From: Rhizobium sp. NLR16a
GTDB lineage: Bacteria > Pseudomonadota > Alphaproteobacteria > Rhizobiales > Rhizobiaceae
Direction: 5' to 3'
Assembly (NCBI RefSeq): GCF_017948245.1
Contig: NZ_CP072865.1
Coordinates: forward strand, 1,389,501 to 1,453,500
DNA: 64,000 bases
Shown: positions 51,598 through 60,294 of the stretch, piece after piece
How positions within the stretch are numbered: the first letter of the stretch is position 1
How the letters are laid out: each line of letters starts with the position of its first letter
Notes under the pieces: generated by a model
Databases searched by the model: none
What the model was told of the DNA's origin: nothing
The model's input: the letters and a program-made list of their open reading frames with translations, nothing else
Translations under genes and position numbers: made by a program

Positions 51598-52065
51598 TCA
51601 CCCGTCGTCGCGCAGATCTTTCAGCAGCACGGCGATGATGCGCTCCATCGAGGTGGCGGTCGCCGTGCATTGCTCGATCGGCTCGTCGGAGAGCGTGCGC
51701 TCGATGAGATCGGTCTGGATCGCCATCGCTGCCTCGGTTACTTTGCGGCCTTCTCCGGTGAGATAAAGGCGCAGCACCCGCTTGTCACGCTCGTCGCCGC
51801 GCCGCTCGATCAGCCCGCGCCTTTCCATCTGCGGTAAGAGCATGCTCATATTGGAGCGGCCGACGAGGAGCTTGCGCGCCAGTTCCTGCTGCGAGATGGC
51901 CTCGAAACGGTAGAGATTCACGAGGATATCGAGATGCGGCGGCTTGATGTCGAGATCGGCAAGCGAGCGCGCCAGGGACTGTTGCATGAGCTGACAGGCG
52001 CGCGCCACCGCAATCCAGCTGCGAAAACGCGGATGATCCCAGGGAAGGGATTGATTTTTGTTCAT
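51598..52065 (-). CDS. MarR-family transcriptional regulator
   Basis: A 155-residue winged-helix regulator: LARSLADLDIKPPHLDILVN, SQQELARKLLVGRSNMSMLL (recognition helix, about residues 58-77) and the wing RRGDERDKRVLRLYLTGEG. There is no Cys in an OhrR-like position, so a small-molecule ligand is likely. It is divergent from an alpha/beta hydrolase over only 47 bp that contain a TGTTCA-N4-TGAACA palindrome, the expected operator for both genes. Confidence 0.92.
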   Translation of the reverse strand: MNKNQSLPWDHPRFRSWIAVARACQLMQQSLARSLADLDIKPPHLDILVNLYRFEAISQQELARKLLVGRSNMSMLLPQMERRGLIERRGDERDKRVLRLYLTGEGRKVTEAAMAIQTDLIERTLSDEPIEQCTATATSMERIIAVLLKDLRDDG

Positions 52066-52078
52066 CGTTGTACTTTAT

Positions 52079-52094
52079 TGTTCAGTGTTGAACA
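52079..52094. promoter_or_regulatory. MarR-type palindromic operator
   Basis: TGTTCA and TGAACA are perfect 6-bp arms separated by GTGT. The site lies 14 bp from the marR start and 19 bp from the hydrolase start, suiting control of both. Confidence 0.6.
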
Positions 52095-52112
52095 GTCTTT
52101 TGGATTCCCACT

Positions 52113-53087
52113 ATGGCAAATTTCGCGCTTAAGGTCACCCGCCTCGGATTCCGGCTTCTGCAGACGATTTCGCCGCGGCTGGCGGGCAGGGCGGCATTCC
52201 TGCTGTTCTGCCGCACACCATCGCGACGGCCGACGGGCGAAAAGGCGAAGGCAGCGTATGCTGCTGGTGCGGCGCGGCTTGCCGGCGCGGAACGTTTCGT
52301 GCTCAGGCTCGCCGGCGGCGCCAAGGCGCATGCTTATCGCCTGAACGGCGGGCCAATCGGCCAGCGCAAGCGCTACCTCGTCACACATGGCTGGGGCTCG
52401 AGCGCCGTCTATATGACAGATCTCGTTTCGGTGCTGGCGGCGACGGGCGCCGAGGTGGTGGCGCTCGATTTTCCCGGTCACGGGCGGGCGGGCGGGCGCT
52501 TCCTACATATGGGACTTGCTGTCCAGGCAGTCGCAGCGGCAGGAGAGCGGTTCGGTGCATTCGACGCTGCAATCGGCCATTCCTTCGGGGGCGCAGTACT
52601 GATGGTCTCGGCGGCAGGCCTGATTCCCGATGCGGCGCCGGCCATCTGCGAGCGACTGGTGCTGATCGGCGCGCCGAGCGACATGGCCTGGCTCTTTACC
52701 GATTTCGGCCGGATGATCGGGCTTCACCCGGCTGCGCAGGCTGCGCTGGAGAATGAAGTCCATCGTGTCACTGGGCGGAGACTCGAGGATTTCGAGGCTA
52801 GCGAGACGGCCGGCATGCTTGGTTGGCCTGTGCTCGTCATCCACGCCGAGGACGACAAAGAGGTGTCGCCGGCCCACGCCAGGCGTTATGACGCGGCGGG
52901 CGAGACTGTGCGGCTGTTCTGGGCGAACGGCTTCGGTCACCGGCGCATCGTCGGCGCGGCTCCCGTGCTCGGTGCGATCGCGGCTTTTCTTAAAGGCGAC
53001 GCGGACGAGGACGCCGGCGAAAGCATCAAAAAAGATGCAGAGATCATTCCGTTTTTTGAGCTTCCGGCGAGGCGCGCAGCATTGTAG
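52113..53087 (+). CDS. Alpha/beta hydrolase
   Basis: A 324-residue hydrolase. KRYLVTHGWGSSAVYMTDLV gives the oxyanion HGW motif, VVALDFPGHGRAGG follows, and the nucleophile elbow is AIGHSFGGAVLMVSA (Ser about residue 155). The acid appears in VIHAEDDKEVSP; GFGHRRIVGAAP gives the catalytic His. No signal peptide of standard form is seen, although the N-terminus is basic and hydrophobic. It is controlled with the divergent MarR gene; an esterase or lactonase role in detoxification is likely but the substrate is unknown. Confidence 0.88.
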   Translation: MANFALKVTRLGFRLLQTISPRLAGRAAFLLFCRTPSRRPTGEKAKAAYAAGAARLAGAERFVLRLAGGAKAHAYRLNGGPIGQRKRYLVTHGWGSSAVYMTDLVSVLAATGAEVVALDFPGHGRAGGRFLHMGLAVQAVAAAGERFGAFDAAIGHSFGGAVLMVSAAGLIPDAAPAICERLVLIGAPSDMAWLFTDFGRMIGLHPAAQAALENEVHRVTGRRLEDFEASETAGMLGWPVLVIHAEDDKEVSPAHARRYDAAGETVRLFWANGFGHRRIVGAAPVLGAIAAFLKGDADEDAGESIKKDAEIIPFFELPARRAAL

Positions 53088-53123
53088 CGTCCGTGGCAAA
53101 GATCAGCCGCGGCGGGACGCTTC

Positions 53124-53735
53124 ATGAAAATCATCAGCAGCATCGAAGAGCTCAATACGATCTATGGCGCCGGGCTGTCGCAGGCCTCGGTCGACAAGGT
53201 GACCCAGCGGCTGACGCCGCTCTATCGCCAGATGATCGAAAGCTCGCCGTTTGCGGCACTGGCGACCGTAGGCCCGGAAGGGCTCGATTGTTCGCCACGC
53301 GGCGATCTCGGTGGCGTAGTTCGCGTTGTCGACGACGAGACGCTGCATCTGCCGGATTGGCGCGGCAACAATCGCGTGGATTCGCTCTCCAACATCGTGC
53401 GCGACCCTCGGCTTGCGCTGATGTTTCTGATCCCCGGCTCGAACACGACGATGCGTATCAATGGCCGCGGTGTCGTTTCAAATGACGAGATACTGCTTTC
53501 GAGTTTCGAAATGGACGGCAAACATCCACGCACCGTCGTCGTCATCTCGATCGACGAGGTCTATTTCCAGTGCGCGCGAGCGGTGATGCGGGCCGAACTG
53601 TGGAACGCTGCGCATTTCACCGATCCGGCGAACTTGCCGACGCCGGGCCAGATGCTGAAGGCCGCCGTCAGCGATTTCGATCAGGAAACCTACGACCGGG
53701 AATGGCCGGGACGGGCGGCGAAGACGATGTGGTAA
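53124..53735 (+). CDS. Pyridoxamine 5'-phosphate oxidase-like FMN-binding protein
   Basis: A 203-residue split-barrel flavoprotein of the MSMEG_1061-like group: PLYRQMIESSPFAALATVGPEG, DCSPRGDLGGVVRVVDDETL, LPDWRGNNRVDSLSNIVRDP, and GRGVVSNDEILL with the C-terminal VYFQCARAVMRAELW. The family binds FMN or F420; the reaction is unknown, and true PdxH is a different subgroup. It lies 36 bp after the hydrolase in the same direction, so it may be part of the MarR-controlled unit. Confidence 0.88.
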   Translation: MKIISSIEELNTIYGAGLSQASVDKVTQRLTPLYRQMIESSPFAALATVGPEGLDCSPRGDLGGVVRVVDDETLHLPDWRGNNRVDSLSNIVRDPRLALMFLIPGSNTTMRINGRGVVSNDEILLSSFEMDGKHPRTVVVISIDEVYFQCARAVMRAELWNAAHFTDPANLPTPGQMLKAAVSDFDQETYDREWPGRAAKTMW

Positions 53736-53790
53736 ACACTGTCATCTCATTGCGACGGTGCAGTTTTGACAAAGCTCGCCCTTTAATCGA

Positions 53791-53861
53791 CGTCATCCTT
53801 GGCCTTTGCCGAGGAGCTGCTGCACTGGCGGCAGATGCTCGAGACAAGCCCGAGCATGACG
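53791..53861. repeat. Imperfect 71-bp palindromic rhizobial repeat
   Basis: The two halves, CGTCATCCTTGGCCTTTGCC... and its imperfect complement ending ...CAAGCCCGAGCATGACG, form a long imperfect dyad with CGTCAT/ATGACG at the tips. Similar CGTCAT-CTCGGGCTTG palindromes are common between rhizobial genes. It could serve as a bidirectional terminator for the convergent genes on each side. Confidence 0.55.
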
Positions 53862-53915
53862 AAAGAAGGGTTGTCACCTAGTGGCGACAGCGTGCCCTAT
53901 CATGAGGGTTCAGCG

Positions 53916-54983
53916 TCAAGCCTTGTAGATCAGCCAGCTCTTGCTGAAGTCCTTCTGCATGCCATCCTGATAGAGGACGATGCAGTTGCGGCCGGCGTGC
54001 TTGGCGCCGTACAGCGCGATGTCGGTCTTGCTGTAGAGTTCGCCGGCATCCTCGGCATTCGAGGCCATGCAGATGCCGATCGAAACAGTGATCGGGCCGT
54101 AATTCACCCGGGTCCGGGAATTCTTGAACGGCGTGGTTTCCAACGTGCGGCGGATGCGTTCGGCGATCGCCGTCACTTCCTCGGCCGTGTTGCCCTCGAT
54201 GATCAGGGCAAATTCCTCGCCGCCGGCACGGGCGACAAAGACATCTCGCCGGACATTGCTGCGGATGACGGAAGCGACGGTGGCCAGGATCTTGTCGCCG
54301 ACAGGATGGCCGTAGGTGTCGTTTATCTTCTTGAAATTGTCGATGTCGGCGAGCAGCAGGGCCGTTATCGGCCGCATGCCGGGATTGTTGAAGACCGCTG
54401 CCAGCCGGTCGTCGAAGGCGCGACGGTTGGAAAGGCGCGTCAGCGAATCGGTGTTGGCAATGCGCTTGTATTCGTCGAGTTCCTTGCGGACCTGGTCCAT
54501 CTCCTGCGAGCGCTGGACAACGTCCTCGACGGTACGTTCGCCATGCGCCATGGTATCGCCGGTCGCCTGGCTCAAAAGTTCGATAGCGCTTTCGATCAGC
54601 TCGACGCTGGCATTGCTTTTGGAGGTGATGCGCTTATGAGTCTCGCCGAGCAGCCTTGTATAGCTTTCGAGCGAACTTTGCTCCTGCCTCAGTATCCGCA
54701 GCAGGCCGTCGAGTTCGCCTGATATGCGCGTATGGGCATCGTCGAAAACGCGTACGGGGGTGCTGGTGAAATACTGCGCGCCCAGCGCATCGAGTTCGGC
54801 CTGTGTCGCCTGGCTGCCGAGAGCTGCGAGTTCGCGGGTGAGGGCCGGATTGGAGCCGATATAGGCTTCGTAGAAGAGTTCGTAATTGCGGGGTATCGGC
54901 GCAACGCCCATCGAGCGCATGGCATAGGTGATCTGGCCCGCTACGTCGGGAACCTGCACCTTGGGCGCGACAGCCGTATTCAT
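53916..54983 (-). CDS. GGDEF-domain diguanylate cyclase
   Basis: A 355-residue cytoplasmic protein. The N-terminal 190 residues are helical, with a probable coiled coil, and have no membrane segment. The GGDEF domain (about residues 190-345) begins TDSLTRLSNRRAFDDRL, with IDNFKKINDTYGHPVGD and the active-site loop AGGEEFALI (GGEEF, catalytically competent). YSKTDIALYGAKHAGRN closes it. It should make cyclic di-GMP. The allosteric RxxD inhibitory site is not evident at the usual place. A single-gene unit preceded by an AT-rich region. Confidence 0.92.
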   Translation of the reverse strand: MNTAVAPKVQVPDVAGQITYAMRSMGVAPIPRNYELFYEAYIGSNPALTRELAALGSQATQAELDALGAQYFTSTPVRVFDDAHTRISGELDGLLRILRQEQSSLESYTRLLGETHKRITSKSNASVELIESAIELLSQATGDTMAHGERTVEDVVQRSQEMDQVRKELDEYKRIANTDSLTRLSNRRAFDDRLAAVFNNPGMRPITALLLADIDNFKKINDTYGHPVGDKILATVASVIRSNVRRDVFVARAGGEEFALIIEGNTAEEVTAIAERIRRTLETTPFKNSRTRVNYGPITVSIGICMASNAEDAGELYSKTDIALYGAKHAGRNCIVLYQDGMQKDFSKSWLIYKA

Positions 54984-55321
54984 CCGGCAAACTCCTCATT
55001 TTTTCGAAGGCAATATTTATTTGTTAGCTTAAATTTCTTGGGAAAAGATTAAAGCGATATATACCAAAGATTACATATGAAAACTTCGCAGTGGGTCTGT
55101 ACTTCAGGCAGGTCTCTGATTCTTCATGGAAAAATGCATCTTCATCGGGACAGTGTATACCCGTTGCGCGGGAGGCGTATTTAAAAAACTTACGCATCTT
55201 TTCTGGTTGAAGATCGTATTCATCTTGTCGACAGCAAGTTTGGTTGTCTCCTATTTCGTATGCATATTGCGGAATGACAATTTTCACCGGCAAACCCGAA
55301 ATACTGCCAGAAAATCAGGAC
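54984..55321. other. AT-rich region upstream of the GGDEF gene
   Basis: About 340 bp, AT-rich from 55000 to 55090, likely containing the leftward promoter of the cyclase gene. No gene, RNA or repeat is recognised; short frames here have non-coding composition. Confidence 0.4.
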
Positions 55322-55466
55322 GTGAGATTATGGAAAGGTCCCGCGCCATTTCTTCGCCATCCTCGTTTTCACCGTCTTCGCAGGGGGCGCCGTGCTGCTG
55401 GAGCACACCGATCTCGCCTTGCGCATTCGGACGGAGATCCTGGGGTGGGTGATGATGGAGATGTGA
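55322..55466 (+). pseudogene. Possible frameshifted small membrane protein
   Basis: The frame ending at 55466 reads RHFFAILVFTVFAGGAVLLE, then HTDLALRIRTEILGWVMMEM, with a hydrophobic helix and strongly GC-rich third positions like genuine local coding sequence. But it has no start codon after its upstream stop. A GTG start (about 55322) in the neighbouring frame reads VRLWKG and would join it by a one-base shift near 55340. Either a decayed gene or a sequencing error. The 130 bp after it hold nothing recognisable. Confidence 0.35.
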
Positions 55467-55598
55467 CAAGCGCTGGAGATATTCAGTGAGCGCGCAAATA
55501 TCTGAAAGGCGTGCGGCACCTTCTCCGGCGGGCGGACAGGGGCTTAACGGCAAGCCGTCAGTTGCCCTTCACCTGCCTTCGAAGACCACACCAGACGA

Positions 55599-57206
55599 TT
55601 ATCCCAAATTCAATTCCTGGAAGAAATCATTGCCCTTATCGTCGATGACGATGAAGGCGGGGAAATCTTCCACCTCGATCTTCCAGACTGCTTCCATGCC
55701 GAGCTCGGGATATTCCAGCACTTCGACCTTGCGGATGCAGTCCTTGGCGAGACGGGCGGCGGGGCCGCCGATCGAACCCAGGTAGAAGCCGCCATGTTTC
55801 TTGCAGGCTTCGCGCACGGCGCGCGATCGGTTGCCCTTGGCGAGCATCACCAGCGAGCCGCCGAAGGACTGGAACTGGTCGACGTAGCTGTCCATGCGGC
55901 CGGCCGTCGTTGGGCCGAAGGAGCCGGAGGCATAGCCGGCCGGTGTCTTGGCGGGACCGGCATAGTAGACCGGGTGATTTTTCAGGTAATCGGGCATGCC
56001 ATCGCCCTTTTCCAGGCGATCGCGGATCTTGGCATGAGCGAGGTCGCGGGCGACGATAATGGTGCCGGTCAGCGAAAGGCGCGTCTTGACCGGATGCCTG
56101 GAGAGTTCGGTGAGCACTTCGGCCATCGGCTTGTTGAGGTCGATATGCACGGTCGATTCCGACAGTTTCGCCTCGTCGATCTCGGGCATGTATTTCGACG
56201 GATCGGTTTCGAGCTGCTCCACGAAAATGCCGTCGCGCGTGATCTTGCCCTTGGCCTGGCGATCGGCGGAACAGGAGACGCCGAGGCCGATCGGCAGCGA
56301 GGCGCCGTGGCGGGGCAGGCGGATGACACGCACGTCATGACAGAAATACTTGCCGCCGAACTGGGCGCCGACGCCCATCTGCTGCGTCAGCTTGTGGATT
56401 TCCTTTTCCATTTCGACGTCGCGGAAGGCATGCCCGCTCTCGGAGCCTTCGGTCGGCAGCGCGTCGAGATAACGGGTCGAGGCGAGCTTGACCGTCTTCA
56501 GGTTCATCTCGGCCGAGGTGCCGCCGATGACGATCGCCAAATGGTAGGGGGGACAGGCTGCCGTCCCCAACGTCAGGATCTTCTCCTTAAGGAAGTCGAT
56601 CATCCGGTCATGGGTCAGGAGCGAGGGCGTGCCCTGATAGAGGAATGTCTTGTTGGCCGAACCGCCACCTTTGGCGACGAAGAGGAAGTCGTAAGAGTCG
56701 GTGCCTTCCTGATAAATATCGATCTGAGCCGGCAGGTTGTTCCTGGTGTTCTTCTCTTCGAACATCTTGATCGGCGCGAGCTGCGAATAACGCAGGTTCT
56801 TCTTTTCATAAGCGTCGAGCACGCCTTTCGAAAGCGCCGCCGCATCACCGCCCTCCGTCCAGACCCTGCGGCCCTTCTTGCCCATGATGATCGCCGTGCC
56901 GGTGTCCTGGCACATCGGAAGCACGCCGCCGGCGGCGATATTGGCGTTCTTCAGCAGATCGTAGGCGACGAAACGATCATTGTCGGTCGCTTCAGGGTCG
57001 TCGAGGATGGCGGCAAGCTGCTTCAGATGCGTGGGGCGCAGCAGGTGGTTGATGTCGGCAAAGGCGGTTTCGGCAAGCAGCCGGATGCCCTCGGGATCGA
57101 CCGTCAGAATTTCCTGACCCTTGAAGCTGTCGGCCGAGACGTAGTCGCTGCTGATCTTGCGGTAGGGGGTGGCATCCTCGCCGAGGGGGAAGAGATCGTC
57201 AGCCAT
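55599..57206 (-). CDS. fumA: Fumarate hydratase, class I (iron-sulfur)
   Basis: A 535-residue enzyme that joins the alpha and beta halves of class I fumarases in one chain. [18 protein letters not shown] supplies a cluster Cys, [20 protein letters not shown] a second, and [16 protein letters not shown] the third; the beta domain has [18 protein letters not shown] and [12 protein letters not shown]. It hydrates fumarate to malate with an oxygen-sensitive [4Fe-4S] cluster. ATG 57206 gives the usual N-terminus; the longer frame to 57344 is not conserved in style. The class II enzyme is encoded 1.3 kb away. Confidence 0.93.
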   Translation of the reverse strand: MADDLFPLGEDATPYRKISSDYVSADSFKGQEILTVDPEGIRLLAETAFADINHLLRPTHLKQLAAILDDPEATDNDRFVAYDLLKNANIAAGGVLPMCQDTGTAIIMGKKGRRVWTEGGDAAALSKGVLDAYEKKNLRYSQLAPIKMFEEKNTRNNLPAQIDIYQEGTDSYDFLFVAKGGGSANKTFLYQGTPSLLTHDRMIDFLKEKILTLGTAACPPYHLAIVIGGTSAEMNLKTVKLASTRYLDALPTEGSESGHAFRDVEMEKEIHKLTQQMGVGAQFGGKYFCHDVRVIRLPRHGASLPIGLGVSCSADRQAKGKITRDGIFVEQLETDPSKYMPEIDEAKLSESTVHIDLNKPMAEVLTELSRHPVKTRLSLTGTIIVARDLAHAKIRDRLEKGDGMPDYLKNHPVYYAGPAKTPAGYASGSFGPTTAGRMDSYVDQFQSFGGSLVMLAKGNRSRAVREACKKHGGFYLGSIGGPAARLAKDCIRKVEVLEYPELGMEAVWKIEVEDFPAFIVIDDKGNDFFQELNLG

Positions 57207-57463
57207 CCAAGTGACCTTTCTGGTGGGCGTGCGTCGCTGAAATTGGAACCGGTCTAAATCTGCTGCGATGCAAATGCAATTGGGAACGGCGGAGTGTGGA
57301 GTTGGAGCCATGTCGTGCCACGTTTTGCAACCCGCCCGTTGCACGCAATAAGCGAGTGAAACAATGGCGAACTCGACATTTGTCGCGAAACAACCGACTT
57401 CAGGTTGCCTTCAATTCAAGCCCAGTTCATATTCTCGGCAGCGTTAACCTGCCGGGGCTTCCA

Positions 57464-58291
57464 ATGACAAATGCAAAGCCAACTGCTGTCGACGACCTTC
57501 TGGTTTTTTTCGAACATGACTGGATCAGGGGCGATCTGCTGCGCCTCGCCAGCGATCCCGAAGGTGCGGACATGTATGTTCGCTTCGTCAATGGCGTCCG
57601 TATCGACGCCAAACATGGGCCTGACCACGAAACGATCATTCAGGGCAAGTACGGAACCTTCAAGGTGAAGCCTGACGGTCACTTCACATATGAGCTGGAT
57701 ACCACGCTGGATGTGGTGAAGAATTTAGGGAAGTCCGATCAGCTCATCGAAAAACTGAGTTACAAGATGTCCGACGGCTCGGGGGGCACGGACCTCGGCG
57801 TGTTGACCCTTGCGATCGACGGCGTCAACGAAGGCGAAAAATACCACGAAGTCCTGGATTTCGATGATATGGGCGTCTTATCGAGGGCGGATAATTTCTC
57901 TCTCCCCAATTATCGGGGCTTTGCGCTCTCCGTGAACGGCAGCCACGATGTGACGCTTCTGAACGGCATTGTCTACGATACCATTCCGGGCGTCGACGCC
58001 ATCACCGAAGACGGTTTCAGCGACACCGTTTTATCCCCCGGCTCGGCGCCCGTAAGCTTGAAAATGGTCGATGGCGGGGAGTTCACCTTTCAGAGCGTCT
58101 CGATCGCCGAACTGTCGGCATCGCCCTTTCATCTGACGCTCACTGCCCTGAACGACGGCCAGATCGTCTATCAACAGGAGCTCGAGGTTACCGGGCCCAA
58201 TCTCGAGGTCAATCTCGAAGACATCGAAGAAATCCGCTTCGACTTCATGGGCAATTCTGTGGTGATGGACAATTTTTCGCTGTTGGTTTGA
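57464..58291 (+). CDS. VCBS/cadherin-like domain protein, probably secreted
   Basis: A 275-residue acidic protein (pI clearly low from its Asp/Glu content). The N-terminal half resembles a VCBS-type repeat: GKYGTFKVKPDGHFTYELD, LIEKLSYKMSDGSGGTDLG and VLTLAIDGVNEG. The C-terminal half (about 130-275) looks like a beta-sandwich with FDDMGVLSRADNFSLPNYRG and IEEIRFDFMGNSVVMDNFSL. No signal peptide is seen, so type I secretion or an unrecognised route is possible. No RTX nonapeptides are present. Cupin-like or enzyme motifs are absent; surface or matrix adhesion is a guess. Confidence 0.75.
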   Translation: MTNAKPTAVDDLLVFFEHDWIRGDLLRLASDPEGADMYVRFVNGVRIDAKHGPDHETIIQGKYGTFKVKPDGHFTYELDTTLDVVKNLGKSDQLIEKLSYKMSDGSGGTDLGVLTLAIDGVNEGEKYHEVLDFDDMGVLSRADNFSLPNYRGFALSVNGSHDVTLLNGIVYDTIPGVDAITEDGFSDTVLSPGSAPVSLKMVDGGEFTFQSVSIAELSASPFHLTLTALNDGQIVYQQELEVTGPNLEVNLEDIEEIRFDFMGNSVVMDNFSLLV

Positions 58292-58378
58292 GGCTTGTCT
58301 GATGTCGTGCGGGGTTCCCCGTCCGATGCCAGCAGGGGGCGACCGCAATGGCAAGAAATATGGGGGCGCTTACTCACC

Positions 58379-58411
58379 CCCTCATTCCTGTGCTCGTCAC
58401 AGGAATGAGGG
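58379..58411. repeat. Solo palindrome of the CCCTCATTCCTGTG family
   Basis: CCCTCATTCCTGTG and CACAGGAATGAGGG form a perfect 14-bp stem with a 5-nt loop. It matches the ends of the element at 62298-62494. A second weaker hairpin (GGGAGC / GCTCCC) follows. It lies after the VCBS-like gene and before the end of fumC, where it may help to terminate both. Confidence 0.75.
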
Positions 58412-58499
58412 AGCAAGTGCCAAGCTTGCCCGCTCCCTCTTGCTTCGACCATGGAGAAGAAGGAACGAGTGGAGAAGAGGAGCAGACCTCCTTAACCGA

Positions 58500-59891
58500 T
58501 TACTTCGGCCCGATCATCGTCTCCGGACGCACGATCGCGTCATATTCTTCCGATGTCACCAGTCCGCTGGCAAGTGCCTCTTCCTTCAGCGTCGTGCCGT
58601 TCTTGTGCGCCGTTTTGGCGATCTTGGCGGCGGCGTCGTAGCCGATCTTGGGGGCGAGGGCGGTGACCAGCATCAGTGAGCGTTCGAGGCCGGCCTTGAT
58701 GTTGTCCTCGCGCGCCTCGATGCCGACGACGCAGTTGTCGGTGAAGGAGACGGCGGCGTCTGCGAGCAGCTGCACCGACTGCAGGAAGTTATAGGCCATC
58801 ATCGGATTGTAGACGTTGAGCTCGAAATGGCCCTGGCTGTCGGCGAAGGTCAGTGCGGCGTGGTTGCCGAAGATGTGGATGCAGACCTGCGTCAGGGCTT
58901 CGCATTGGGTGGGGTTCACCTTGCCGGGCATGATCGAGGAGCCGGGCTCGTTTTCCGGCAGCGCCAGCTCCCCCAGGCCGGCGCGCGGGCCGGAGCCAAG
59001 CAGGCGGATGTCGTTGGCGATCTTGAAGAGAGCGGCAGCCGCCGCATTGATGGCGCCGTGGCTGAACACCATGCTGTCATGGGAGGCGAGCGCCTCGAAT
59101 TTGTTCGGCGCGCTAACGAAGGGCATGCCGGTGATATCGGCGATCTCCTCGGCGACTTTCTCGGCAAAGCCGACCGGCGCGTTGAGGCCGGTGCCGACGG
59201 CGGTGCCGCCCTGGGCGAGTTCGCAGAGGCCGGGCAGGGTCATCTCGATGCGCTTGATGGCCGAGCCGAGCTGGGCGGCGTAGCCGGAAAATTCCTGGCC
59301 GAGCGTCAGTGGTGTGGCATCCTGAGTATGGGTGCGGCCGATCTTGATGATATGGCTGAACTCGGTGACCTTCATGTCGAGGGCGGCATGCAGGTGCTTC
59401 AGTGAGGGCAGCAGGTGGTGAGCGATCCGCTCGGCGCAGGCGATGTGCATGGCCGTCGGGTAGGTGTCGTTCGACGACTGGCTCATATTAACGTGATCGT
59501 TCGGGTGCACGGGCTTTTTGGAACCCATGACTCCGCCGAGCATTTCTATGGCACGATTGGAGATGACTTCATTGGCGTTCATGTTGGATTGCGTGCCGGA
59601 GCCGGTCTGCCAGACGACCAGCGGAAAATGGTCGTCGAGCTTGCCGTCGATCACTTCCTGGGCGGCATCGACGATGGCGTTGCCCAGCGCCGGATCGAGC
59701 TGGCCGAGCGACATGTTGGCGCGGGCGGCCGCCTGTTTGACGATGCCGAGCGCGCGAAGGATCGACAGCGGCTGCTTTTCCCAGCCGATCTTGAAATTGC
59801 CGAGCGAACGCTGCGCCTGGGCGCCCCAATATCGGTCGGCGGCGACTTCGATGGGGCCAAAAGTATCGGTTTCGGTGCGGGTTGCGGTCAT
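58500..59891 (-). CDS. fumC: Fumarate hydratase, class II
   Basis: A 463-residue enzyme of normal length. [20 protein letters not shown] at the N-terminus, [59 protein letters not shown] (in parts) and the superfamily signature [15 protein letters not shown] (catalytic Ser loop) are all present. It is a cluster-free, oxygen-stable TCA cycle fumarase. It stands alone on the minus strand, divergent from the L,D-transpeptidase gene. Confidence 0.97.
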   Translation of the reverse strand: MTATRTETDTFGPIEVAADRYWGAQAQRSLGNFKIGWEKQPLSILRALGIVKQAAARANMSLGQLDPALGNAIVDAAQEVIDGKLDDHFPLVVWQTGSGTQSNMNANEVISNRAIEMLGGVMGSKKPVHPNDHVNMSQSSNDTYPTAMHIACAERIAHHLLPSLKHLHAALDMKVTEFSHIIKIGRTHTQDATPLTLGQEFSGYAAQLGSAIKRIEMTLPGLCELAQGGTAVGTGLNAPVGFAEKVAEEIADITGMPFVSAPNKFEALASHDSMVFSHGAINAAAAALFKIANDIRLLGSGPRAGLGELALPENEPGSSIMPGKVNPTQCEALTQVCIHIFGNHAALTFADSQGHFELNVYNPMMAYNFLQSVQLLADAAVSFTDNCVVGIEAREDNIKAGLERSLMLVTALAPKIGYDAAAKIAKTAHKNGTTLKEEALASGLVTSEEYDAIVRPETMIGPK

Positions 59892-60294
59892 GAGCCTTGC
59901 CTTCCTGTCACATGCTGTTTTCTGGCATCTTCGAAAGATGTGGTCTTATAGGTTGGAAACCAGAGCAAGAAAACCGAATGCCGTGCGAAATATTGATGAT
60001 CACAGTCATGTTTGTGCCTGCCGGGCGGCGTGCTTTTTCGGCCACGTTGGAAATTTTATGCATCGGCGCGTTTTTGCCACACTGGTCCGGCGGCGAAAAT
60101 TCGGTAAAAAATTAACTAATAATTTCATAATTTTGTGTGAACTGCTGTGCGGCGCCGCGCAGGATTCCTCTCACATGAAATTGAGTCCGCCGGCGCTGGC
60201 GGCGAAGGCCGGTTTCTGATCAATGAGGCCCTACGCTGCTTGAGTTTCGCGGGATTTGAGCTGAGAACAGCATGACATCGGGACTGGAATATAT
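59892..60294. other. Divergent promoter region, fumC / L,D-transpeptidase
   Basis: About 400 bp. The middle (60095-60145) is AT-rich with TTAACTAATAATTTCATAA, a plausible promoter area. No small gene, repeat or strong operator is seen. A half-matching CtrA-like site at 60112-60126 is listed among the rejected items. Confidence 0.4.

Noticed and set aside
57296..57463. N-terminal extension of the VCBS-like protein to 57296
   Set aside because: The added residues are Arg/Cys/Asn-rich with no domain character and lie in the divergent promoter region.
60112..60126. CtrA-like site TTAA-N7-TTTC before the L,D-transpeptidase gene
   Set aside because: Only one half-site matches TTAA-N7-TTAA, and the region is AT-rich so chance matches are expected.
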